Of a DNA stretch of 64,000 nt, positions 53,511 through 60,418 are shown piece after piece; within the stretch, counting starts at the first letter, position 1; each line of letters starts with the position of its first letter. The position numbers and the translations under genes were made by a program. The notes below the pieces were generated by a model that ran no database searches, was not told the DNA's origin, and worked only from the letters and a program-made list of their open reading frames with translations. The DNA comes from an uncultured Latescibacterota bacterium. Lineage in GTDB: Bacteria; Latescibacterota; UBA2968; UBA8231. The stretch lies in assembly GCA_958295495.1 (NCBI GenBank), contig OY282352.1, positions 4,906,049 through 4,970,048 on the forward strand, written 5' to 3'.

Positions 53511-54122
53511 TCAATTTTTCTTGATTAAGTTGAAAAATTCCTCGCGCACTATCGGCTCGGCAAAACGGCCCCGGAGCGCCGAAGTGGTCGTTACCGCCCC
53601 GGGCCTTTCCACCCCCCGCATCTCCATGCACAAATGCCGGGCCTCCATTACGACGATGGATCCTTTGGGTGCCAGCTTGGCTTCGAGGAAGTCCACAATT
53701 TGCTTGGTGAGACGTTCTTGAAGCTGGGGCCGACGAGCGTAGAATTCGACGATGCGCACGATTTTGCTCAAGCCGACGATCGCGTCCCCAGGTATATAGG
53801 CTATGTGGGCCTTGCCGAAGAACGGAATCATATGGTGGGAACAAACCGAAAAGAATTCGATGTCCTTGACGATCACCATGTTGCCGTAGCCATCGCTATT
53901 GGGAAAGCAGGTAATCTCCGGTTCGCCTTGGTCACCTAGCTCCCGAAAGATCTCCATGTACATCCGCCCGACGCGGTCTGGGGTGCCCCGCAAGTGCGGA
54001 TCGCTCAAGTCGAGCCCCAAAACCTGCATGATCTGGGCGAAGTGCCCGGCTATTTCGGCGGCCTTGGCTTTATTTTGGCCCTGGAGCCAACTCGGGGTAT
54101 CTCGCTCGCTAGCATCTTCCAT
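53511..54122 (-). CDS. folE: GTP cyclohydrolase I
   Basis: A 203-residue T-fold enzyme making 7,8-dihydroneopterin triphosphate. Zinc and substrate motifs: FFSVCSHHMIPFFGKAHIAYIPG, VGLSKIVRIVEFYARRPQLQERLT, and EARHLCMEMRGVERPGAVTTTSALRG with the second Cys ligand. It feeds folate and the QueD-like enzyme. It lies after the peroxiredoxin terminator and shares an operon with the aminomutase. Confidence 0.95.
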   Translation of the reverse strand: MEDASERDTPSWLQGQNKAKAAEIAGHFAQIMQVLGLDLSDPHLRGTPDRVGRMYMEIFRELGDQGEPEITCFPNSDGYGNMVIVKDIEFFSVCSHHMIPFFGKAHIAYIPGDAIVGLSKIVRIVEFYARRPQLQERLTKQIVDFLEAKLAPKGSIVVMEARHLCMEMRGVERPGAVTTTSALRGRFAEPIVREEFFNLIKKN

Positions 54123-54152
54123 TGCGCGTTTTCCTTTGCCGGCACCATAAAT

Positions 54153-54185
54153 AGTGGGGCAAAGCCCTGTGTGCCTTGCCCCACT
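54153..54185 (-). terminator. Intrinsic terminator after the peroxiredoxin gene
   Basis: AGTGGGGCAA (54153-54162) pairs perfectly with TTGCCCCACT (54176-54185) over a 13-nt loop; on the minus strand the stem is followed by ATTTAT. It separates the sod/prx transcript from folE. Confidence 0.65.
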
Positions 54186-54207
54186 CTACTTGAGAAAACG
54201 AAGTGCT

Positions 54208-54675
54208 TCAGTTGAGCGATTGCAAACAAGCCCTAATTGCCGCAAAATCCGGCAGGACCTTGGGGTTGTCGGACACCCAAGCGTAGCGGACGATGCCTTG
54301 CCCATCGACGACGAAAGCCGAGCGCTTGGCGATGCCTTTGAAGCCCAACAGGTCTTCGTGCTGGGCACTGTAGGCGGCCGATACTTCCTTGTTGAAATCG
54401 CTGAGCAGCGGGATCGCAATGCCCTCCTTCTCGGCCCAAGCATTGAGGCTAAACGGACTATCGACGCTGATTCCCAAAGCCTGGGCATCGAGCTCCTCGT
54501 ACGCGTTGATCCCGGCAGAAATCTCGCACAACTCCTGTGTACAGACGCTGGTGAAGGCCAACGGTACGAAGAGCAAGACGACGTTTTTACCGGCAAAATC
54601 CCCGAGGCTTACGTCCTCCAGAGCCGCATTCTTGAGGGTGAACGCGGGCGCGTTGTCTCCTACTTGAATCGCCAT
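54208..54675 (-). CDS. Peroxiredoxin (PrxQ/BCP or AhpE-like)
   Basis: A 155-residue thioredoxin-fold peroxidase. The peroxidatic motif PLAFTSVCTQELC has the PxxxTxxC signature and a second Cys four residues on (Cx4C), as in PrxQ-type enzymes; YSAQHEDLLGFKGIAKRSAFVVDGQGIVRY is the conserved C-terminal half. It detoxifies peroxides produced partly by SOD, whose gene ends 3 nt upstream. Confidence 0.9.
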   Translation of the reverse strand: MAIQVGDNAPAFTLKNAALEDVSLGDFAGKNVVLLFVPLAFTSVCTQELCEISAGINAYEELDAQALGISVDSPFSLNAWAEKEGIAIPLLSDFNKEVSAAYSAQHEDLLGFKGIAKRSAFVVDGQGIVRYAWVSDNPKVLPDFAAIRACLQSLN

Positions 54676-54678
54676 CTG

Positions 54679-55299
54679 CTAACTCCCCATCGCCTCGGCA
54701 AAGCGGCGACTGACTTCGGTCCAGTTGACGATGTTGGTCCAAGCTGCGATATAGTCGGGCCGGCGGTTTTGATAGTTGAGATAATAGGCGTGTTCCCAGA
54801 CATCGATACCGAGGATAGGAACTCCGTCGCCGGTCATTAGAGGATTATCCTGGTTAGCGGTGCTGAGGATGGCGAGCTTGCCATCCTTGACTACGACCCA
54901 AGCCCAGCCGCTGCCGAACCGGGTGGTAGCAGCTTGCGCGAAGGCTTGGCGGGCTTCGTCGGCACTACCGAATGCGGCTTCGGTCGCGGCGACGAACTCG
55001 GCCGAAGGCTCGCCGCGCTCCCCTTCGGGGGCCATGATCTGCCAAAATAGGCTGTGGTTGGCATGACCACCGCCGTGGTTGCGCACCGCCGTGCGGATGC
55101 TCTCGGGAACGGAGTCGAGGTCGCTGATGAGGTCTTCGACGCTTTTAGCGGCCAAGTCATCGTGCCCTTCGAGAGCGGTGTTGAGACTGGTCACATAGGT
55201 ATTGTGGTGCTTGGTGTGGTGAATCTCCATGGTGCGGGCGTCTATGACGGGCTCTAGCGCGTCATAGGCATAGGGGAGATCGGGAAGAGAGTGAGCCAT
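54679..55299 (-). CDS. sodA: Superoxide dismutase, Mn-type
   Basis: A 206-residue Mn/Fe SOD. Metal ligands appear in IHHTKHHNTYV, GGHANHSLFWQIM and GIDVWEHAYYLNYQNRRPDYI. GGHANHSLFW together with STANQDNPL indicates the manganese form rather than iron. Cytosolic, no signal. AAAGGA precedes the ATG. It is in a row with the scaffold gene upstream and the peroxiredoxin downstream, an oxidative-stress/Fe-S grouping. Confidence 0.94.
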   Translation of the reverse strand: MAHSLPDLPYAYDALEPVIDARTMEIHHTKHHNTYVTSLNTALEGHDDLAAKSVEDLISDLDSVPESIRTAVRNHGGGHANHSLFWQIMAPEGERGEPSAEFVAATEAAFGSADEARQAFAQAATTRFGSGWAWVVVKDGKLAILSTANQDNPLMTGDGVPILGIDVWEHAYYLNYQNRRPDYIAAWTNIVNWTEVSRRFAEAMGS

Positions 55300-55345
55300 G
55301 ATGCAATCCTTTCGGCTTGAGGTTAAAATGCAAGGCGAGAATGCG

Positions 55346-55723
55346 TTAGGAGGCTGTACTGGCTTGGTAGTTTTTCACTAGGGCCCGGGTTGCGTCAGCA
55401 GCTAGTTGAGCAGCGTGGCGCTTCATTGGCGGCAGCCCCCCTAGCGCCTCCTCAATAGCTGCTGGCTCTAGCTGAGCTGCGTCCGCGAGCAGCAAGTCTG
55501 CCAGCAACTCGGTGAGCACCGAGCCAGCCGCGACCGAAGGGGCACAGCCAAAGGTCTTACAGCTAGCGCGGACGATGCGGCCGTCTTCTACGCGGGCAAA
55601 AAGCTGCATCGCATCGCCGCAGGCCTGATTTTCAGCTTGCCCCGAGGCATTGGCATCGCCGATTTGTCCTGCGTTGCGGGGCTGCCGGTAGTGGTCGAAA
55701 ACCGCTGCGCTAAAGGAGGTCAT
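55346..55723 (-). CDS. IscU/NifU-N-like Fe-S scaffold lacking the third cysteine
   Basis: A 125-residue scaffold: HYRQPRNAGQI, ENQACGDAMQLF (first Cys with the following Asp), CKTFGCAPSVAAGSVLTELL (second Cys) and PPMKRHAAQLAADATRALV. In canonical IscU the last segment carries KxHC; here the Cys is Ala, so only two of the three cluster-ligating cysteines remain in place. It may still bind a cluster through other ligands, or deliver iron or sulfur differently. It has a strong promoter at 55774-55802 and lies upstream of sodA. Confidence 0.8.
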   Translation of the reverse strand: MTSFSAAVFDHYRQPRNAGQIGDANASGQAENQACGDAMQLFARVEDGRIVRASCKTFGCAPSVAAGSVLTELLADLLLADAAQLEPAAIEEALGGLPPMKRHAAQLAADATRALVKNYQASTAS

Positions 55724-55773
55724 CTGCTCGCTTCAACAGCTAGTAAAGAGGTCCGGTCCGAGAAGTGGGTTGT

Positions 55774-55802
55774 ATAATACTTGTGACCACGGGAGTTGTC
55801 AA
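55774..55802 (-). promoter_or_regulatory. Strong sigma-70 promoter for scaffold/sodA/prx
   Basis: Minus strand TTGACA (55797-55802), 17-bp spacer, TATTAT (55774-55779); among the best promoters in the window. Start near 55767, 44 nt before the ATG. Confidence 0.75.
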
Positions 55803-55852
55803 CCGCACATCCCCCTGAACTGCAATCTATACAATGAGTTATAGCTGCCACA

Positions 55853-56176
55853 TCAGGCTTGAAGACCGCCGGAACCTCCCGGACCACTAGAACCGCAATT
55901 CCGCCAGTAGGTCCGCACCATCTGCAAGATGTCCCAGAGTATGGTATCCTTCGCTACTTGGTCGATTAATGCGTGCAGCCTCGCGGCCTTCTCAGGCTCG
56001 ATCAGTCCCAGTCCGCTCATCATCGTCAGGTGGTGGATCAAGCCCGTTTGCAATAACGTGCGGTTCATGTCCGAGAGGGGGATACTGCTTTTGTTGGCGA
56101 ACTCCTCTTCGAGACTGGCATAGAGTTCGGCCAAGCTGTGGGAAAGTGTGGTCTCGACTTTGTAAACTTTTTCCAT
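55853..56176 (-). CDS. Hypothetical protein (107 aa) with own promoter/operator
   Basis: A soluble, mostly helical protein (LAELYASLEEEFANKS, LIHHLTMMSGLGLIEPEKAARLHALIDQV) ending in a Gly/Ser-rich tail with one Cys (NCGSSGPGGSGGLQA). No family recognised. It is transcribed from a promoter embedded in an 8-bp inverted repeat (56190-56228), suggesting dedicated repression. The 130-nt region downstream holds the scaffold promoter. Confidence 0.6.
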   Translation of the reverse strand: MEKVYKVETTLSHSLAELYASLEEEFANKSSIPLSDMNRTLLQTGLIHHLTMMSGLGLIEPEKAARLHALIDQVAKDTILWDILQMVRTYWRNCGSSGPGGSGGLQA

Positions 56177-56189
56177 GCGCCTCTCCGGT

Positions 56190-56228
56190 GTGGGAACCTT
56201 GCGGTTAATATACCCGGCGCGTTCCCAC
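56190..56228. promoter_or_regulatory. Inverted repeat GTGGGAAC-N23-GTTCCCAC over a promoter
   Basis: Perfect 8-bp half-sites at 56190-56197 and 56221-56228, 31 bp centre to centre, flanking the -10 of the promoter at 56207-56234 on the same face of the helix. It looks like a repressor or activator site. Confidence 0.6.
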
Positions 56229-56234
56229 TGTCAA
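56207..56234 (-). promoter_or_regulatory. Sigma-70 promoter for the 107-aa protein
   Basis: Minus strand TTGACA (56229-56234), 16-bp spacer, TATATT (56207-56212); start near 56200, 24 nt before the ATG. Confidence 0.65.
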
Positions 56235-56261
56235 CAAGACTCGGTCAGAGGACGCGGTTGG

Positions 56262-57680
56262 TCATTTGGCGGTGATTTGGTATTTGCGGAGCAAGTGCCG
56301 AAAGCGGTCGTAGGTCAAGCCCAATTCCTGTGCCGCGTCTTTCTGCCGCCCTCCCATTTGAGCGAGTGCGCCATCGAGCAAGCCTTGCTCAACGCGCGCG
56401 ACTTGCTCGTCGAAACTCCCCCCTTCAGGAAGGGCAACGCCACGGCCGCCGCGCACTTCCGGGGGCAAGTCCTCCACGACCACTTCATCCCCTTGCGCGA
56501 CGCAGAGGGCGCGCTCGACAGCGAATTTGAGTTCGCGCACATTGCCCGGCCAAGCGTAGGTCTCCAGCGTGGCCAAAACGCCTTCGGCGAACGGGCGGCG
56601 TTCAATCGCCGGCACTTCGTCGCATAGCTGCTGAGTAAAGTAAGTAACCAAGGGCCGGATATCTTCGGGCCGCTCCCGTAAAGGCGGTAGCTGTAGTACG
56701 CTAAACCGCAGACGGTCGTAGAGGTCGGCGCGGAATTGCCCGCTGGCTATCTCCCGCTCCAGGTCCGCGTTGGTCGCCGCCACGACGCGCACGTCAACGC
56801 AGATCGTCTGCGTCCCGCCTGTGCGTTCAAATTCTTGGTATTCTATAACGCGCAATACGTTTTTTTGGAAGTCCAGCGAAGTGTTGCCGATCTCGTCGAG
56901 AAATAGCGTACCGCCATCGGCGGCTTCAAAGCGGCCGCGGCGCATTGCGGTCGCGCCCGTAAAGGCCCCTTTCTCGTGGCCAAACAACTCGCTTTCGAGC
57001 AGGGTATCCGACAGCGCCGCACAGTTCATCTTGACAAAGGCCCGCTCGCGGCGGTTGCTCCCATAGTGCAAAGCGGCGGCGATCAACTCCTTGCCAGTGC
57101 CACGCTCACCGCAGATCAACACGGGCCGCGGTATGGAGGCGATCTGTTCAACTTGCTCTAGCAGGTTCTGAATCAGAGGACTGCGGCTGACGATCTGATA
57201 GCGCTGGCCTAGTTGGGTCCGGTAAAAGGTGTTGTCGCGGTCTAGGGCTTCATTCTCGGCCTTGAGGCGGGCGTTTTCGCGCAATACTGCCAACATCCGC
57301 TCGACCTTTTCCATCTCCACTTCGAGCTTGTCCTCGACGTACAAGTCCTTTTCAATAAAGTCCGCCGCCCCGGCTTGCACGGCTTCGACCGCCAAGTCAA
57401 CGCTTCCCTTGCCCGTGAGAATAATGACCGGCAGCTCGGCCCAGTGCTTTTTGATCTCTTTCAGCACTTCGAGGCCATTGGGCTGGCCAACGCCAAAATC
57501 CAAATCCAGCACCACGAGTTCGACGTCCGTCGGCCTAGCAGCCAAATGACCGAGCAACCGCTGGCCATTGGAAAACGAGATGACCTCCTTGCCCAAGCTG
57601 CGCAGTTTCTCCGCCAACATATCGCGCAATTCCCGTTGGTCATCGGCGATTAAGACGGCTTTCTTTTTTTTGTTTGCCAT
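56262..57680 (-). CDS. NtrC-family response regulator, sigma-54 activator
   Basis: A 472-residue three-domain regulator. Receiver (1-120): acidic pocket ADD at 12-14, phospho-acceptor Asp59 in VVLDLDFG, Thr in ILTGKGS, Lys in DFIEKD. AAA+ domain (about 160-390): Walker A GERGTGKE, the sigma-54-contacting GAFTGA loop, Walker B GTLFLDEIGN, R-finger region LYDRLRFSVLQLPPLRERPEDI and WPGNVREL. C-terminal Fis-type HTH (AAQELGLTYDRFRHLLRKY). A coiled coil joins receiver and ATPase. It is last in the operon headed by a sigma-54 promoter, 27 nt after its kinase gene, so positive autoregulation is expected. Confidence 0.94.
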   Translation of the reverse strand: MANKKKKAVLIADDQRELRDMLAEKLRSLGKEVISFSNGQRLLGHLAARPTDVELVVLDLDFGVGQPNGLEVLKEIKKHWAELPVIILTGKGSVDLAVEAVQAGAADFIEKDLYVEDKLEVEMEKVERMLAVLRENARLKAENEALDRDNTFYRTQLGQRYQIVSRSPLIQNLLEQVEQIASIPRPVLICGERGTGKELIAAALHYGSNRRERAFVKMNCAALSDTLLESELFGHEKGAFTGATAMRRGRFEAADGGTLFLDEIGNTSLDFQKNVLRVIEYQEFERTGGTQTICVDVRVVAATNADLEREIASGQFRADLYDRLRFSVLQLPPLRERPEDIRPLVTYFTQQLCDEVPAIERRPFAEGVLATLETYAWPGNVRELKFAVERALCVAQGDEVVVEDLPPEVRGGRGVALPEGGSFDEQVARVEQGLLDGALAQMGGRQKDAAQELGLTYDRFRHLLRKYQITAK

Positions 57681-57707
57681 GCCCGTCCTCGTTTAATCAC
57701 TGCAAGG

Positions 57708-59063
57708 CTAGGTCTCGCCGCCCGCGAAATTGAGCGGCAGATCGAGCCGAAAAACGGTTCCGTGTCCCTTTCTACTCTTGACGCGCAGCACACCCTGATG
57801 GGCTTGGGCAATGCGGCGTGCAATGCTCAAGCCATAGCCATTGCCCCGCTCCCTAGTGGTAAATCCAGGCTCGAATATCAATTCCAAATGCTCTTCCTCA
57901 ATGCCTGGCCCATCGTCCTCGACCTCAATAAAGATCAGCGATTGCTCCTCGTCGTAGCCAGCACCCAGCACCACTTGACCGCCGCGGCCTTCTTCGAGGA
58001 TTTCTAAGGCGTTTAGGCAGAGGTTGGTAATGGCCTCGCGCAACATCCGCTCGTCGGCCTCCACTCGCGGCAAGCCCGCTTGGACCCGCGTCTGGATCGC
58101 GGATTTCCAAGTTTGGCGGTCAAATCCGGCGACCACTCGGCGCACCAAGCACCCGAGATCGGTCACTACCGGGTGGATTTTATCCGTTTTCATTGCTTCT
58201 AAGAACCCCACCCACTCGTCGTACAGGGCCTCGTATTCGCCCCCTAAGCGATTCAATTCCCCCCGCTGCGCCTCTTCGGCCTTGCGCCCCAGTCCCCGCA
58301 AGCGGCTGCCGATGACCCCCATCAGGTTCTTGATGCGATGTCCCTTTGTATAAAACCCCTCGTACACCTGCTCCTTTCCCAACTCGACCATTTCCAGCGA
58401 CAGACGCGCGAGGACTTGTGGAGCGCTTTGCTCAAATTCCTCGCAGATGTGCTGATATTCTTGCTCTAATTCAGGGGGTTTTACGTGGCGAAAAAACAAA
58501 CGGGCCAAATTTGCGTACGGCTGACTGAGCTTGGGGTCGAGCTGGATGGCGACCTTGAATTCCCCCATCGCCCCCAACACCTGGCCGCCTTGCAGCAAAA
58601 GCTGTCCTAAGCTGTTGTGGCCAACTGCGGAAAGCGGGTTGAGTGCCAATCCTTGGCGGAACGCCCGAATGGCTTCTCCGCGCCGCTGCGGATCTTCGTT
58701 GTACTGGCTGCCGAGCGCGAAAAAGACGCGATCGAGGGCTGGGTATTTGCGCCCTTCCTCGGCGGCGCGCACGATAGCTTCAAAATGTGCCAGTGACCGT
58801 TGGCGAAACCGGGCATTGCGTCGCCCTTGGCGCATTGCGAGCAAGCCGAGTTGATAGTGGCTTTCTAAATGCCCACTCGCCGCGGCTGCCTCCAGCACTG
58901 AGATGGCCCCTTGCTCGTCCCCCAATTCCAAGAGACAAAGCCCTTTGCGATGCTGGAGTTCTAAGTCGTCGGGTACTTGCGCTAGGCCGCGCTCGCACCA
59001 CTCCAAAGCCTCGGCCCAACGCGCATCTTCACAAGCCTCTACAGCGCGGTCGAGCCAATTCAC
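57708..59063 (-). CDS. Soluble TPR-sensor histidine kinase
   Basis: A 451-residue kinase with no membrane helix or signal. The N-terminal half is built of TPR-like repeats (WAEALEWCERGLAQVPDDLELQHRKGLCLLELGDEQGAIS; AIRAFRQGLALNPLSAVGHNSLGQLLLQGGQVLGAMGEF). The phospho-acceptor helix is KGHRIKNLMGVIGSRL (HxxKN), followed by the HATPase boxes N (NLCLNALEIL), G1 (EVEDDGPGI), F (IFEPGFTT) and G2 (GNGYGLSIARRI). GTG 59063 with AAGG upstream is preferred; TTG 59099 would overlap the preceding stop. It should phosphorylate the NtrC-type regulator; the TPRs suggest it senses a partner protein, for example a Psp component (inference). Confidence 0.88.
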   Translation of the reverse strand: MNWLDRAVEACEDARWAEALEWCERGLAQVPDDLELQHRKGLCLLELGDEQGAISVLEAAAASGHLESHYQLGLLAMRQGRRNARFRQRSLAHFEAIVRAAEEGRKYPALDRVFFALGSQYNEDPQRRGEAIRAFRQGLALNPLSAVGHNSLGQLLLQGGQVLGAMGEFKVAIQLDPKLSQPYANLARLFFRHVKPPELEQEYQHICEEFEQSAPQVLARLSLEMVELGKEQVYEGFYTKGHRIKNLMGVIGSRLRGLGRKAEEAQRGELNRLGGEYEALYDEWVGFLEAMKTDKIHPVVTDLGCLVRRVVAGFDRQTWKSAIQTRVQAGLPRVEADERMLREAITNLCLNALEILEEGRGGQVVLGAGYDEEQSLIFIEVEDDGPGIEEEHLELIFEPGFTTRERGNGYGLSIARRIAQAHQGVLRVKSRKGHGTVFRLDLPLNFAGGET

Positions 59064-59095
59064 GGCTAGCCTTACTCTCGTTATTCTTGGCGCTC

Positions 59096-59434
59096 TCAAG
59101 GTTTAGATCCTGACACGTCCAGATGGTCAATCTTTTCGCTGAGAGTGATCATCACGTCCTGCACCTCAGTCAGCCGCTGCTCGACTGCGGCCAACCGTTC
59201 CCGCAACTCGTCTGGCTCCATGCCCTTGTCCTCGGATACGGTCGCCTTGAGTCTGAGGTAATCCACGACTTTGGCTATAACAAAAATCGCCACAGCGGCC
59301 AACAAGAGCGGAATCAGGATGACCGGCCCCATCAGACCGAAGGAGCCGGGGGGCTTAGGAAACGCAGAATAAAAAAGAACACACAACGCGATACCAGCGA
59401 AGAATCCGCAGACGGTCCCCTTGTGCTTGTCCAT
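59096..59434 (-). CDS. PspB-like small membrane/coiled-coil protein, paralogue 2
   Basis: A 112-residue protein: two hydrophobic segments (GFFAGIALCVLFYSAF; VILIPLLLAAVAIFVIAKVV), then a coiled coil RLAAVEQRLTEVQDVMITLSEKIDHLD. The C-terminal coil is nearly identical to that of the 91-aa gene at 59478, so the two are paralogues. Topology (TM then EQRL...SEKID coil) resembles PspB, which partners PspC/PspA, but PspB identity is not certain. GGAAAGGAG precedes the ATG. The stop lies 33 nt before the kinase GTG. Confidence 0.65.
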   Translation of the reverse strand: MDKHKGTVCGFFAGIALCVLFYSAFPKPPGSFGLMGPVILIPLLLAAVAIFVIAKVVDYLRLKATVSEDKGMEPDELRERLAAVEQRLTEVQDVMITLSEKIDHLDVSGSKP

Positions 59435-59477
59435 GATTAGCTCCTTTCCCTCTCTTCGATGGAATCAACTCTTTCAA

Positions 59478-59753
59478 TCAATTCTTCTTCCCATCTGCCT
59501 TTTTCGTATTCCAAGGTTTAGCTCCCCCCCCATCCATGTAGTCGATTTTCTCGCTGAGGGCGATCATTACGTCCTGCACCTCGGTCAGCCGCTGCTCAAC
59601 CCGCTCTAGTCGCTTGACGATTTGATCCTCTTCCTGTTTAGCTTTTTTGTCTCGTCGTCTGCGGCTCGCGTAATACTTGTTACCCCAATTGACCAATCCA
59701 CTGCACAAGATGATGAAACAGACACCAATGGCGACCTGCAAAAACCCATTCAT
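59478..59753 (-). CDS. PspB-like small membrane/coiled-coil protein, paralogue 1
   Basis: A 91-residue protein with one N-terminal membrane helix (VAIGVCFIILCSGLVNWG), a basic patch (YYASRRRRDKKAKQ) and a coil RLERVEQRLTEVQDVMIALSEKIDYMD, the typical PspB arrangement. Its leader and first codons are echoed by a second copy about 75 nt upstream (see repeat at 59815). GGGAGGGAG precedes the ATG. It lies between the winged-helix membrane protein and paralogue 2. Confidence 0.7.
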   Translation of the reverse strand: MNGFLQVAIGVCFIILCSGLVNWGNKYYASRRRRDKKAKQEEDQIVKRLERVEQRLTEVQDVMIALSEKIDYMDGGGAKPWNTKKADGKKN

Positions 59754-59766
59754 TTGCTCCCTCCCG
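59738..59766 (-). repeat. Duplicated leader, copy at the PspB-like start
   Basis: The ribosome site and first codons of the 91-aa gene (GAGGGAGCAAATGAATGGG then TTTTTGC) recur with few changes at 59815-59842. Confidence 0.6.
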
Positions 59767-59778
59767 GTCTGAAGCTAT

Positions 59779-59804
59779 GCACGCGCCAGCCGTGAGCGCG
59801 TGCT
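59779..59804. promoter_or_regulatory. 8-bp GC-rich hairpin within the psp transcript
   Basis: GCACGCGC and GCGCGTGC flank a 9-nt loop in the 103-nt gap between the winged-helix gene and the first PspB-like gene. No T-run follows, so it may stabilise or block an mRNA end rather than terminate. Confidence 0.5.
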
Positions 59805-59814
59805 ATTGAATTGC

Positions 59815-59842
59815 GGCAAAAACCAGTTCACTTGCTCCCTCC
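59815..59842 (-). repeat. Duplicated leader, orphan copy with 18-codon open frame
   Basis: GAGGGAGCAAGTGAACTGG followed by TTTTTGC closely copies the start of the 91-aa gene. It opens a GTG frame of only 18 codons (NWFLPQFNSTRSRLARA), so it looks like the remnant of a third PspB-like copy or a duplication scar. Confidence 0.55.
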
Positions 59843-59856
59843 TCAGCTTGTTTGTA

Positions 59857-60372
59857 TCAGGCGCTTTCGACGCCCCGGCTCCACTGTTTCTCGTGCGCGA
59901 AAAGCACTTCTGGAAAGCGATAGACGATCAGGCCCGAATCGGTTGTTTCTACCTCGACGAACCCCCTGTCGGCCAAGCACTTGAGAATCTCCGCGGCTTC
60001 CTCGACCGTCAGCCCGGTATCGGCCGCAGCTTCGGTCACTGTCAGGCGGCCACCGCGCTGGCGGGCCAAGCGCACGACGCGGTTTTGCTGCCGCCGGTAG
60101 CGCAGCAGATGCGCGGCCGCATCGAGTTTTTTGGCCAATATCCACAGCAAGCTGCCGAAGATGACCTGCGTGACGCCAATGGCGAAGAGTTCGAAGAAAT
60201 GGCGATCTGGAACTTCGGGCCTAAGCATCTGAAAAAGCCCGTAGAGCATAAGTCCCAGCCCTATTGGCACGATCGGTACGGCCAGCACCTTGAGAAAAAG
60301 AGCACCTAAACGCTTGCACCCACTCTCTATAGCACTGCCTACCTTGAGGTCGGCTTCGTCGATGAATTTCAT
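59857..60372 (-). CDS. Two-TM protein with cytoplasmic winged-helix-like domain
   Basis: A 171-residue protein: amphipathic N-terminus, two membrane helices (FLKVLAVPIVPIGLGLMLYGLF, about 26-47; FFELFAIGVTQVIFGSLLWILA, about 58-80), then a basic linker (LLRYRRQQNRVVRLAR) and a winged-helix-like domain (GGRLTVTEAAADTGLTVEEAAEILKCLADRGFVEVE, with a beta wing TTDSGLIVYRF). It could tether regulation to the membrane. I know of no described Psp protein with this layout. It follows pspA after a terminator-like hairpin, and AGGTGAACT precedes the ATG. Confidence 0.7.
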   Translation of the reverse strand: MKFIDEADLKVGSAIESGCKRLGALFLKVLAVPIVPIGLGLMLYGLFQMLRPEVPDRHFFELFAIGVTQVIFGSLLWILAKKLDAAAHLLRYRRQQNRVVRLARQRGGRLTVTEAAADTGLTVEEAAEILKCLADRGFVEVETTDSGLIVYRFPEVLFAHEKQWSRGVESA

Positions 60373-60383
60373 AGTTCACCTGC

Positions 60384-60412
60384 TAAAAAGCCCGCAGTAT
60401 GCACTGCGGGCC
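60384..60412 (-). terminator. Intrinsic terminator between pspA and the rest of the operon
   Basis: Minus strand GCCCGCAGT-GCAT-ACTGCGGGC, a 9-bp perfect stem with a 4-nt loop, followed at once by TTTTTAGC. It would let most transcripts stop after pspA, with read-through into the membrane and regulatory genes. Confidence 0.8.
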
Positions 60413-60418
60413 ATAGGG

